Assembly: GCF_022539665.2 (NCBI RefSeq)
Contig: NC_081331.1
Span: forward strand, 12,804,638 to 12,868,637
Reading direction: 5' to 3'
Length of the DNA stretch: 64,000 nucleotides
Source: Daphnia carinata
Lineage: Eukaryota; Arthropoda; Branchiopoda; Diplostraca; Daphniidae
The translations under genes were made by a program, and so were the position numbers. Below the pieces are notes generated by a model, which was given only the letters and a program-made list of their open reading frames with translations, made no database searches and was not told the DNA's origin. Shown here piece after piece: positions 10,582 through 22,127 of this stretch (position 1 is its first letter; each line of letters starts with the position of its first letter).

Positions 10582-11230
10582 TTTTCAGTTGTTCCTCCAG
10601 CCACGCTACTCAATTAACTGCTAATGGAATACAATTAACTGAAATTGCTTACATGCCTGTAATAACGAAACCGACTGATAGATGGCTACGGGTAGAAAAA
10701 AGAGAAAAAAGTACGATTTTTTTTTTCCCGCCATTTTTTTTTTTTTTTATGTAAAACGGATTGCCATAGATTGCCATAAAAATCTAATTCGTTTTATCGT
10801 CAAATCACCACTTATTGTAATATTCAGAATAATTGTCAGTGGCACTCCAGCGCATTTTTTAAACGTTATTTCAAAAAGCTCAGAAAAACAAAAACCATAT
10901 TCGTCGTTAAATTTAGAATGTAAATCGTGTATTTATATATGGCAATCCGTTTTACCCAAAATAAAAATATAAAATATGGGCCTTTTTTTCTGTTTTACTG
11001 CTATCACCATCTAACGGTCACGTTTCTAGTTAATTCTCTACATACACTGACCGAAAAAAATTTTAAGCCCGACTAAATAAACCCGACTAAATAAGCCCGA
11101 CTTTCTGTTTTTTACGGTTAATTAAAAAATTAGAAGCCTGATATAAAAATAAACCCCATTTTCGTGATCAGCGATCAATTTCGAATCGGAATAAAGTATT
11201 TTTTAATGAAATCTAGGATTTGAAGAAAAT

Positions 11231-11270
11231 TGGAAAAGTAAGAAGGCTATATAGCCTTCTCACTTTTCCA
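11231..11270. repeat. 40-bp near-perfect palindrome
   Basis: TGGAAAAGTAAGAAGGCTAT followed at once by its inverted complement with one mismatch. Related 'aaagtgggaaggcta' ends stand at 5740, 11571 and 11600, so this is probably two element termini joined head to head. Confidence 0.8.
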
Positions 11271-11614
11271 TTGTTGGCAAAATTTTAGATTTCGCTTTAA
11301 ATACATGGTTTCGATGCAGAATTGAACAAGCATCACGAATATGAGAGTTGTTTTCTCGTGGGACTCATAGTTTTTGAATAAAACGTAAAAAACGGTGAAG
11401 TTGGGTCTAAAAAAATAAGCCCGACTTTATCTTTAAATGACGATTATTTCAAAAACGGCTTACATGACAAAAAAAACAAATGGCTTTTTCCGAATCAGCG
11501 TTAAAATTGGGTTATACGGTGGGATTTTCTTCGCATTCCGAGAGATTTCGATTTTTTCCGATTTTGACAAAAGTGGGAAGGCTAAGGCGTGGTTAGGGTG
11601 GGAAGGCTATATGG

Positions 11615-11868
11615 AACATTTTTACAGGAGCGATTAGCCTTTAGTTCGGATTTGTGGGTAGCGACACAGCCCTCCGTGAGCACATCATCGGACCACGAGG
11701 ACCCCCACGTCCCCTTTCCGGCCAGAGCCCTCCAAACGTCGGTATATGTTTTTTTAAAATATACCGTACAGTAGGGGCATGACCCCCTACGGGCTTATTA
11801 TGAGTCAAGGGGAAACGGGGCTACGGAAAGGAAGGGAGCCCAGATATGCACTTCAATTTTTAAATAAT
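11615..11868 (-). other. Hairpin-rich non-coding module, partial copy 3
   Basis: Close relative (by eye well above 90% identical) of 8878-9124, in the same orientation. It holds the GTAGGGG/CCCCTAC and CGGTATAT/ATATACCG hairpins. The loop of the second differs in sequence from the other copies while its stem is unchanged. The three 3' hairpins are absent; the copy ends at an 'aaggctatatgg' junction. Confidence 0.55.
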
Positions 11869-13122
11869 TAATACCATAATACGCGGGAATACACAGGCGA
11901 CTGATGGAGAGAAATTCAATTCCGTACTTCAAATTATTATAACTTTTCGTCATCACATCCCAACCAGAAACCTTCGCAGGTTCACTATTGCTATTAATCT
12001 AAATTAAGAAAATAAAACATAGATAAGCATAAAACATTCTTATTGATATAGCTTACATGGTACATAAATTCATCATCTGCCATATTCCTGTAGATTCCTT
12101 GCAGCAGCTTCTAAAAGGCCATGCAGTTGCAAATGATCACCATGGCCAAAACTTGAATACGAAAGTTTGGAAGAATTCTTCGTGTTGGCCACAGAGATCT
12201 TCCATGGGCTTTCCGATTGGACGTTCCATGCACCATAAAAAAACAGAAAGGTTATAAAGTTGGTTGTTTTGATCACTAAACGTTAAGGTAAACAATGTAC
12301 CTGGTCTCAGCAGTCTTGACAACAATTTCCATTATAACCTCATATCACCTCACTTTATGGAAAAAGAATTTGGTAGGCATCAGTTCAGAATAAAAATTGT
12401 TGCATTCAAATCTTTTGACAGGTGGGATTTAGGAATGTCGCCTTAGGGAGTGTAAACCACGATATTCAAAACCATTAAATGCTGTTAGCCATTGAAAGAT
12501 TGCTGGCTGACATAGGCATTCATTTGGGACATGACTAATGAGGTGCTTCATGGATAAAGCTCTATTTTTTTTAGTCATCTCCATGATGACATGAATTTCA
12601 GCATGTTCTACACATGTATCAGCTTTTAGCAATATATCAATTTAAACAATTAAAATAGTACCACCTTTTAATGTTTTTGACTCCATGATTCGTATTTGTT
12701 GCAATTGGGAAGGCAAGGCAACTGATCTATGGTGATTTATTCAACACACTTGCCGTAACCATTGTCCCAATGTATCAGCTTTTCTGTCAACAGTAGTTTG
12801 CTAATACGACATTGACGATTAAAATTAGAGAACTAAACAAATTCAGACGAAAAGCATTACCAGGGGGTAACATCTTGCATGTTGCCGAAGAATCCTAGGC
12901 TTATCATGTACATGGCAGAAGATCCACATTGCCTGGATGGCGCAATCCTTTGCGTAATCACACAAATAATAAGTAAAACATATTGAATTGAAACCAAAAT
13001 TAGCTGAAGTTTTACCAAACAGCCAGCTAGCACCTCTGAATTCCAAAACTACGCCTACACATTTGTATAAAGCTTTTCCAGCATGTCTCACCTTTGGCAT
13101 TTGTTTGCTTTTTGCTGGCATT

Positions 13123-13180
13123 TGTTTCGGTTGCTGTCACCATCTACCGACCGGTAGATGGCGATAGCAGTGAAACAGAA
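13123..13180. repeat. Palindrome of head-to-head terminal repeats
   Basis: CCATCTACCG and CGGTAGATGG face each other across AC, extended outward by imperfect GCTGTCA/CGATAGC. The half-motif TGCTATCACCATCTA recurs singly at about 10999 and in variant form at 5829 and 10675, which marks it as the end of a small inverted-repeat element. Confidence 0.7.
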
Positions 13181-13530
13181 AAAAAGGCCGATATTTTTTT
13201 TTGGGGGGGGGTAAAACGGATTGCCATATTTTTTCAAATATTCGGTGTATTTAAAAAACGATTGACTTAATGAAAAAAATAGCAATTTTCCCGGAATCAG
13301 CATTAAATTTTGAATACATCCTGTGATATTCAACCAATTCTGATGGGTGTCAGTTTTTGCGGAAAAAGTTTTTAAGTCCGACTGATAAATAAGCCCGACT
13401 TTCTGCTGCATCGCACTAGCGCTGTAGCGTACTGGCGCGCTAGCATTGCGTCAAATATTCGGGTTTCAAAAATAAGCCCGACAAAATAAGCCAGACAAAA
13501 TAAGCCCAACTTTTTCGTTAAAACAAATAT

Positions 13531-14622
13531 TTTTTCTAAAAGCCTAGATATAATAATTTAAATACATGGTTAACATTCCAAATTGAACGGAAGGAAATGA
13601 TGTGCACGTTACCATGAAGGAAAAAACGTGACGATACATGAACGAAACCCGTTGCCATATCTAAACGTAATCCCTATCTGTAAATTGAAAATATTCATTT
13701 TTCTTAGAAGTCGCACTGCGAATTTCCAGATCTTGTAAAAAAAAAAATTAGTTTCCAGTGCTTTATGACCATAGCTCAGACGAGTACTTTTGAAAACAAC
13801 GTTTTCAGCATCTTCTATTGGATAGTTTAAGACTATGTTAGTAGAATCCTTCCGTCAGCTGTGTTTCTTTCTGAAAAAAAAAAAAATAAGCAAATAAATA
13901 AACCTTTTCATAAAGCAGGTGGAACAAATAAAAACGATGCACAACTTTGTTTGACATAAACTGATAACATATCAGATTAGTGGATATATTATTTTACAAA
14001 TGTCACAAAGTTGGTGGATATATTAGATTATGATTAGCTGCGAAAAAAATGATAATAATAATAGGGAAAATAGAGGGACACGCAGGTTGTAGAATGGGCG
14101 AAGGAACGGAGACAACGGCAACAACGTCAATTCCAGAACTAAACAATGTTGATACAAAGGATTACGCCGAGTCTGTGTCGGAGACGCCAAACACCCAAAA
14201 TGACAACGTAGGCTGATCACAGACTAATACGTGCACAAAAAGGGAAAAAAAAACCCACGTATGTAACTGAGAAAGATGGAGAAATAATATGTACGTCAAA
14301 ATACGGACAAAAATATGTTACGTAAACGCTTGACTGAAACTGGAGGGATCTGCTGAATCGACTGGAATCTTTACGGAGCTGTCCAAAGACTCTTCTCCCC
14401 TTTCGCGTTTTATAAAATGCTTACCTAGAAGAGCGGGTCGATTCGACTCGCGACGCACAATGGAATTGTGATGAGCAATGTTTTTCTCCCTATATTACTT
14501 GTAGAATCCATCATCTTTGGCCATCTGCTGGAACGCCTTTCGTTATTGCATCTTCAGATACAACACACATCTTGGGAAACTTAAACAAACGAACTCGAGG
14601 AACCTGCCCACCTGCTGTAATC
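13531..14622. other. Spacer and lipophorin receptor 3' UTR
   Basis: The left part resembles weak element debris (13545-13600 is similar to 11285-11340). The right part is presumably 3' UTR of the receptor gene. No supported coding exon or RNA gene was seen. Confidence 0.4.
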
Positions 14623-17600
14623 TCAAACGTATTCATTAGTGCCTGGATGGTTGAGCGGTTCCACTTCAGGCGCTGACGCTTTTGACCGCCCGGATGGCGG
14701 ATTTTTCGACAGGGAAAACTTATCCTCGGTCGTTTTGCGGTACACGGGATTATCAAAGTTCATACTCGTCGCGTTTCGTAGCACCACATGTCGGTATACG
14801 AAGAAACTCACCTTTTGAAAATAAGAAAGAAACAGCTTAAAGTTAGTGTTGCCCAATGGATTAACAATACTGTAACGAAGATTACCAAGGCAATAAGAAT
14901 AATGATTGCAGCGACTGCGCCAATTATCAACCCGGTAATGGTTCCAGAGTCGTTCGCTAGGGACTGGGGAACGTCCGCTGAATTAGACTTTGATGTATCG
15001 TTGACTTTCACTACTGCAGAAAAAACTAGCTGAATGTATTTAACTAAAATAATTCTAACGTATTTTTTGTTTACCTATCGTCGTAGAGGTAGTCGTGGAT
15101 GTCGTTGAAGCATTCCGTAACAAAAGGTGCGCTGAGAGATTTCAAAAAGATGCCAAATGAAATCAAATAACCCAAGAAAACAAACATTACTGTAGCTTAC
15201 TTTCAACACAGTTAAGTCCGTCGTCTAACAGTTGAAAGTTATCTGGACAGGCGCAAGTAATTTTAGCCGAACGGTCATTGATCTGGGGCGCAGGTAAGCA
15301 GAGGTGAGAGCAACGGCCGTTGAAGGGCATACAGTGATTGGGTCCACTTGGTTGCCGATACGAATGATAAACATGGACTACCATGGGCAGCTGCGACTGG
15401 AAGTGAATTAACTCTTAAGATTGCTTAAACCGGATAAAACAGTTAAACAAAAATACCGAATGGGTTTGTGTGACGGATGTAGCATTTTTGCCATTAAACT
15501 TGTTGGCTCGCATGATGGTTCGATGGTCCCAGTCCGACCAGTAGATCCAGTCTTCAAAAACAGTCACAGCAAAAGGGTGGCCAATAGCCGGCCCGGAAGA
15601 AAGCACAACGCGTCTGTTGGATCCATCGTAATCGCAACTACCGATCATATCCATCTTGGCGTCTACCCAAAATAATCGTCGATCTACCCTGTCCAGTGTA
15701 ATGCCGTTGGGCCACTTGATGTGTGAATCAATCAATACTTGTCGATGAGAGCCGTCAAGACCAGAGCGTTCAATGCGTGATGCTCCACCCCAATCGGACC
15801 AGTAAACCCAGCCTTCCAACGGATCAACAGCGATGGATCTTGGTTGTTGCAGTCCTTCTGTCAGCAACGTCTTGCGGAATCCACCGTCCAAATCCGATAC
15901 TTGAATCGAAGACACCAACGACTCCTTGGAAGAATCGGTCCAGTACAAATGCCGATAGATCCAGTCGACAGCTAGCCCGTCGGCGTTGACTACATCGCCG
16001 AAAGCCACGACGGATTTGGTTTCACCCTCGTCGATCGGGGCTTTGTAGATGCGCTCGTCGTTGACATCGCTCCAGTACAGCATGCCGCTCTCGAAGTGAA
16101 AGTCAAGGGCCGTCGAGCTGTGCGTCTCATTGACAATGGACGTCAAATCGCGACGGTCGAGTGAGAAGCGACGGATATCCGTCCGATGGGTGAAAAGCAA
16201 AGCCGAGTGTCCTTCATTAGCTTTGCAACGTGTTCGGTCGTGCGGATCGCGGGTGTAGCCAGACAGACACTCGCACTTGAAGCTGCCCTTTTCATTGATG
16301 CACGTCTGCGAGCACGTCCCAGGTTCGAGACATTCGTCCATATCTAAAAAGGAAAAGCATGTCCTTATTCGTGATGTGCTTGTTTTGTTTTTTTACATTT
16401 TGATGTTTCTACATCATTAGACATGGTATGGAAAAGCATTTACCAACACAGGTCGAGTTGTCGGAAAGAGCGTAACCAGGATGACATTCGCATCGGAATC
16501 CCCAAGTCGTATCTATACAAGTGTGTAAACATCCGCCGTTATTTATGGCACATTCGTTGACATTGCATTTGCCCTTAGGTTCATCCTCCCATTGTCCACA
16601 ATCATTCGCTCCGTCGCAGACTTTATCAAGACTGATGCACATTCCGTCGCCACAGTCAAATTCAGTTTCGGAACTACAACCCACTGTGGTGGTACCTAAT
16701 TTCAGTAATCAAATTAAAATTAAAACAATCACGCAAAACTTTATATATATATAAACAAAGCAAATACTATTGCAAGAAGATTCGTCCGACGTGTCGTTGC
16801 ACTCGGCCGCGCCGCTACATTGCAAATGACCCGGAATGCATTCGCCGTCATCGCATCGAAACTGATCCGGCCGGCATGTCGAAGGAGAGCAATTGTGTTC
16901 GTCGGATCCATCTGGACAATCATGATCACCATCGCATTGCCACCTGTAAATGCAATCATATTAAATAATCTTTTCAGCTATCTTTGAAATCATGAATTAT
17001 TACGAAGAATGGATGCAATCAATTCCGTTAAGGCATTGAAATTCTTGCGCGGTACATTGATTCGTTCCGTTCAGTGCCAAGGACGGGCAATCCTGTTTTA
17101 AAATAACGTTTAAATTTTTATTATTCGATATAATAATCAAGGATAGGGAAAAACCCGTACCGCTTCATCGGCTCCATTTGCGCAGTCGACAAAGCCATCG
17201 CATTTCCTTTTATTAGGAATACAAACATTATCACCGCAATTGAAATTGTTGTCGGGTGGACACGTGTCTTCCGGGCAATGATCGCCCTCATCCGAATGGT
17301 CGCCACAATCGTCTTGCCCGTCGCAAAACCACCTTTTCTGAATGCAGCGACCATTGGCACAAGTGAATTCTTCGGCAGTGCAATTTACATCTGCAACAAG
17401 AAATTGAAACATTGAGATCAAGAATGTAATTCCGCTAGCTAATCAGCGTTTCGCGGAATTTGCATGGGTTGCAATTAAGAAGCAAAAAGAGTTGCGTTGA
17501 TCTCATTTGCTTTTTTATCTCGGACGACAGCCGGAGGTATCAAGTTTCTTGCAACTCAACTGGAAATATGATTGGCTCTTAACGAGTTTGTGTATACTTC

Positions 17601-19693
17601 AATGCCTTTCCAAAAGGCTGTCGCGAGAAAAGCGCAAATCGTTCCACCTCACTCCCCACCCCACCCGTTTTTCCAGCACTGAAAAGAGAAACAAAACAAA
17701 AATACCCTCTATGGAGTAAACTACTTACTGCATCCATCCTCATCCGTCCCGTCTGAACAATCGGCATTTTTATCGCAGACCCATGACAATGGGATACATT
17801 CACCGGCTCGGCTTTTACAGGCGAACTGCTCTTCAGTACATTTCTTTACTTCTGTAAAATAAAAAAATTCATGATCGATAAATCAATTATCGATTTCGGA
17901 GACAATCGAATTAGAGCACAACAATGTGAAAATACGCACGGCATTTTGTTGGATCCTCGTCGCTCCGATCGTCGCAATCCGGTTCTCCATCGCATTGCCT
18001 GAAAACGCGAATGTATAATTAATGTCGAGGTCGAACGTCTTATGGTACTCAAGGCAGTGGCTTAATTATAGCTTACCATCGTTGGGGTATGCAGCGCACG
18101 CCGGATAAGCACTGGAACTCGGTATCGGCGCAGTTGACCGACCCTATTGCAAAAAAAAAAAAAAAAGAAAAGTATATTGGCAAAGTAGGTCATACTGCTC
18201 AGCTTGACTGCGTACAAGAATAAAACGGAGCCTTGCTTTTGGCAAGGTAGTTCTTTTCCCTCAGCAATCGATAGCCGGAAGACGGAATGAAATCGGACAA
18301 CCGGAAAACGATTCAAATAGCGCTATTTCAAGCGAAACTTTTTATGACTAGGATGGCGGTTATACGACGGTTATTTATTCGATTCAAATTCCGCGTCTTC
18401 TCAGGCGTCGGTATAATCACGACGAGGGGTAACTAGAGTCAAGAACCAATAGGAACGAAGCTATCAATCATTCCACATTGAAACCAGACCAATGGGAACA
18501 TGCAGCTACGTCATCGACAGATGGCAATCGTTCGTTCACGCGGTCTTTTCAATCGTCCCATGGAGCCGCTATCGATGGTGAAACATGTCCTTTCCCGATC
18601 TTCTTCCCCTCCGTTTTCCATTCAAGAGCCGTCCTTTTTTCATGGATGATGGGATTTTTGTTGGTGTAAGCCTTCAAAAGAATTCTCCGAATCTAACTGA
18701 CGGTAACGGCCGTCTCATCAAAAGGGGATTGCCCACATATTGCTCGTCGACTAGCTACCAAACAGCTTCCGGACGGGTAGAAAAAAAAAGATGATATGAA
18801 CGCTTTTCATTTCGATTGACTAACAAACGTTCATTGCTATATCGTGTAGAAACAGCTGACAAATGATCGATTTTCCGTATAGGTGGTGCTGCTAACGAGA
18901 CGTAACATTTAAATGGAAAACAGTATAGAAGCTAATAAAAATAACTACTTGTGATCTATTGTTGCGGTCGGCACGTTATTTTATCCTTGGGTGTGATTGA
19001 ATTTCCGTTACGGTCTCAAGAGTCTTTCCCGCCACGATGAAAACAGGTTTCAACAGCGTGGAACAAAAGTGGGACCATCCGAACCGACCAATTCAATGCC
19101 GGCGTCACTGCCCCTATTGTGAAAATTCTGTATCCTCATTGGTTGAAAAGACGACCGCGCCACTCACCAAAAAAAAAAAGGAAACCGTTTTTTTTTTTAT
19201 TTTTTAACAAGAAGGAACTTACGGACAGAATACTAAAGCCCCTCAGACCCCACCTCTTTAATGCTTTTCCCCATAGACTGTCAAAACCCCTTTAGGCGGT
19301 CTAGTGAGTTTCGGCAACCTGACGCCGGCTAATCTTCCCACGATAAGAATTGTAAAAAAAAAAAAAATTATAAAGTATTGTCAAATAGGCGGAAGTGCAA
19401 ACTATGACGTAAGCTGGAAACTTACCACGGCAATGTTCATTTTCATCTGATGAATCATCACAATCGTTTTCGCCATCACAAGACCAAGAGAAAGGAATGC
19501 ACCGGCCAGAAGCGCATTCAAACTGGTGCGATGCACATACCTCACCTGTTCGAAAAAGAAAAGTTAAAAACGTTAAATGAAACATGGAATTCAGGTTAAA
19601 ACATTCATGCGTACCTGCTACAGCTGTTTTTAGACACATGAACAGCAAAATGATCAATAACGTGGTGGAGCCAGGTTCACGGTAGGGCAGCAT
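14623..19693 (-). CDS. LpR: Lipophorin / VLDL receptor (LDLR family)
   Basis: Endocytic receptor for lipoprotein uptake (family role). Exon 1 (19615-19693) gives a signal peptide, then eight LDLa modules with Ca-binding DxxDGSDE-type ends (first [19 protein letters not shown], last [16 protein letters not shown]), two EGF modules ([27 protein letters not shown]), one six-blade propeller with LYWSD, LYWTD, VYWSDW, LFWVD and IYWSDW, a third EGF-like module, a short Thr-rich stretch, a TM helix ([16 protein letters not shown]), and a tail with the endocytosis motif FDNPVY, ending HPGTNEYV. Eight LDLa repeats, one propeller and this tail match insect LpR/vertebrate VLDLR, not the larger vitellogenin receptor or LRP. 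About 14 exons. The last intron (14812-14885) is needed to reach the NPVY exon. Confidence 0.93.
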
Positions 19694-22127
19694 GGTTTTC
19701 CACGAAGTCGTCTTGAATGCCGACGAAAATATGAAAAATTCGGTATATCAGGAGGCCAAGCACGTCACGTGAAAGTCTTGCCTTCTCAGGACTTATCACT
19801 CAATTAATCTTCAGAATCTTTAACCAATTAGTGCAACTAATTCGCCAACACTCACAGCCACACGAGGTAATGGAATTCTAAAACTATAAAAGAGCTTAAT
19901 CAAGGACTGATTTACTTTGCTGTGTGGCAGTAGCCAGTTGGTCCGAAGAGAGCTAGCAGACGACCGATTTCTAGGGCAACCGGGCACTCACTGAGCTGTG
20001 TATGTGTCTAGTGACGTGGTACGGGACCTAAGCTCTCGAGGCTCTGTAGTAGAGAATATAGTAGGTACGCATAGATCGGGTAGTGGCAATATTTGTGAAG
20101 CCCTGCGCAAAGCAGACGACGCAGGATAAATCATAAAGTACAGTACAGCACCTCAAAACATACAAACACGACAGAGTACATCATGTTCACCACACAAGGG
20201 AATGAAATGAAATCTTGGAAACGGTTTTTCCATTTGTTTTTTTTCTTTTTTCTTTTATAAATCTTCGTTTTTCTTGGCATTGCCCGACTTTGACGGCGTA
20301 TTGGAATTGTTTGAAAGTCGCATCCAGATCAAACAACTTTTCTGTTCGTTGCTAATGCCAACTTGGCGTGCGCGCGCGTCTGACACTTCGAGAATAAAAC
20401 GTGAAATTTGAGAAACCTCTCTTCAGTTTCGATTCAACGGAGATCTAGGTGAACAACGTATATTTTTTGAAATTTCATTTTCCTTTTTTGGGGGAGGTTA
20501 CGCGGAAACGTGTTAAAGCAACCGCAGGCATTGACGCAAGTTTTCTGTATAATGAATCAACGTAACATTTCTTTTCGCCCAGGGTAAAAAAAAAAAAAAC
20601 ATCAATTAATGATTAAATCATAACCCTTGGTAAAAACTCACATGTCTCGAAAAGTAATTTGAATATTCTTCCAATTAAATGGGGTATCGGACATACGACG
20701 TAAAACGAGTAAGAAGCCGGCTTGTTTGACTGCGTTCCATTTACGATAAAGATGATCACGTGATTCAGAATGAAGAGGAAACGACATCGTTCCATTTCGT
20801 CTCTTGACAACATGGTTGAATTTCACTTCAAAACCCAAGGCTCTTGTCGGCTTTTTTTGTTAGATACACCCTCTTCTCTCAAGGCATTAAAGTCCGGCTC
20901 CGAAGCTGATGCAATAATCACCAGCAGACGCCATGGTCTCCCAGGACAGGCTGTTTGATTCGCTGAGTTGAGAGCCCTACATATACACGCCTTAAAATTC
21001 TTTTATTGAGGAACCTCTTTTTCCCTTTAAGCTCTATTTTTTTTTTTACGTGTATTTTTTATGTTTTTTTTTCTACTTACGCGCAAAAAGCCTTACAAAT
21101 ACACGTCCAAGCGATCGGCCGTAACCGATGCTTCCAATAAAACATCCTCGTTGAAGGTGATTATTTGCGCGTGCAGTGATATTGGATTTTAAACACCCTT
21201 TTGCCTTTTCTTTTTCTCAACGAACTCTATCTAATCATATTTGTCTTTCGATGTGGCAAATGAAGGGCACGATGCAGGTAAGCTGGAGTCATTTCGACGT
21301 ATGCATTAAGCCGAATCAGTTGAGCTTGACACTAGACAAGGCGGGGCTTCCGCTGGCGTCATGTGTCTTGTCAAAAAAGCACAAAGCCAAAGCTTTCATT
21401 ATGACTAAACGCACAGTGGCATATCTCTTAGACGCGTACACACGGATACAGAATTCCACTCCTGGTACACATCCGCTTATTGCGGGAAAAAAGAGTCATA
21501 TATCCGGTCCGTAGTCCTCCATTACGATACTGTAAATATTGATGTGCCATGTAGGCTTCAGCACGTCTTTATATGCGTTCACTTTTCCTTTCGCTCCTCA
21601 TATCTGTCAATACTCGACGAACCGGCAAAACGCGTTCGTCCGATAGGGAAAAAAAAAGGGAGTCAACAACACAAACAGGCCTTTGCAAAATATATGAAAA
21701 AAAAAAAAAAGGAAACGAATCTCCAATTTTCCGTGGCTTATGTACGTCAAGTTTCTTTTGTGGCTGAGCGCAACATCGATCCATGTATGCAGACCTCCCG
21801 GCGGAGACATTTTATCATCAAAAGAACCAACCTAACAACGCTTTCTTCCTTTTCCTACACCCCCTTATTTGACTCACTTTTCGCTTTTTTGCTCTGTAAA
21901 TGTCATCAGGCTCTAATTGAAGAAAGAAAGAAAAAAGAACAACAGAAATTGAGCGCATGTACAATAAAAAGTTAAAATGTATATATATTATTTTTGTTGT
22001 TTACGTTTATGTATGTGAGGCGTGCTATAGACAGAAAACGGGAGACGGGGCGATGAGGCGACGGCCAACGCCATCTGTGTTCAAGAAGTCCGCATTCTAG
22101 GTCCAACAAATAATAACAGCAGCAAAA
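19694..22127. other. Intergenic region between receptor 5' end and next gene's 3' end
   Basis: Contains the presumed lipophorin receptor promoter (TATAAAAG at about 19886, about 190 bases from the start codon) and a long stretch with T-rich tracts and CG-rich patches. Open frames at 20613-21975 have low-complexity or basic translations and no match to a known family. Confidence 0.4.

Larger units (their letters stand above)
8531..10770 (-). repeat. Right arm of 2.2-kb inverted repeat
   Basis: Inverted counterpart of 5762-8029. It begins right after the plus-strand tRNA-like sequence and ends at the 'gtaaaacggattgccata' motif at about 10751. Independent point changes against the left arm occur throughout, for example within the captured gene exons and in one hairpin stem near 8753. 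Confidence 0.9.
5580..11430. mobile_element. Composite fold-back transposable element
   Basis: Outer ends are related inverted sequences: about 5580-5760 reads inward like the reverse complement of about 11250-11430 (shared order: gggct..., a run with 'aaactat.ggtccca', then 'aaaagtg.gaaggctat'). Inside is a 5-kb fold-back (arms 5762-8029 and 8531-10770). The motif AATAAGCCCGACTTT recurs at 11087, 11411 and 13390 and may mark element termini. No transposase, integrase or reverse transcriptase frame is visible, so it is non-autonomous or decayed. Limits are approximate and target-site duplications were not identified. Confidence 0.6.
11431..13530 (-). mobile_element. Second related element with different cargo
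   Basis: Starts with the partial non-coding module at 11615-11868 and continues, on the minus strand, with about 1.2 kb of gene-like sequence that differs from the cargo in the fold-back arms but keeps a distantly similar junction (about 11866-12060 against 9125-9320). Frames such as 12429-12632 (ISHVPNECLCQPAIFQWLTA) and 12843-13121 (GVVLEFRGASWLFGKTSAN) look coding-like but are broken and not recognised. The end near 13530 carries three GCCCGAC-type repeats. No transposase is visible. Confidence 0.45.

Noticed and set aside
5580-13530. Viral or retroelement integration
   Set aside because: No reverse transcriptase, integrase, capsid or long terminal direct repeats could be read in any frame.
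21544-21975. 143-residue open frame on the plus strand
   Set aside because: Lys runs from A tracts, with no conserved motif, in an AT-rich spacer.
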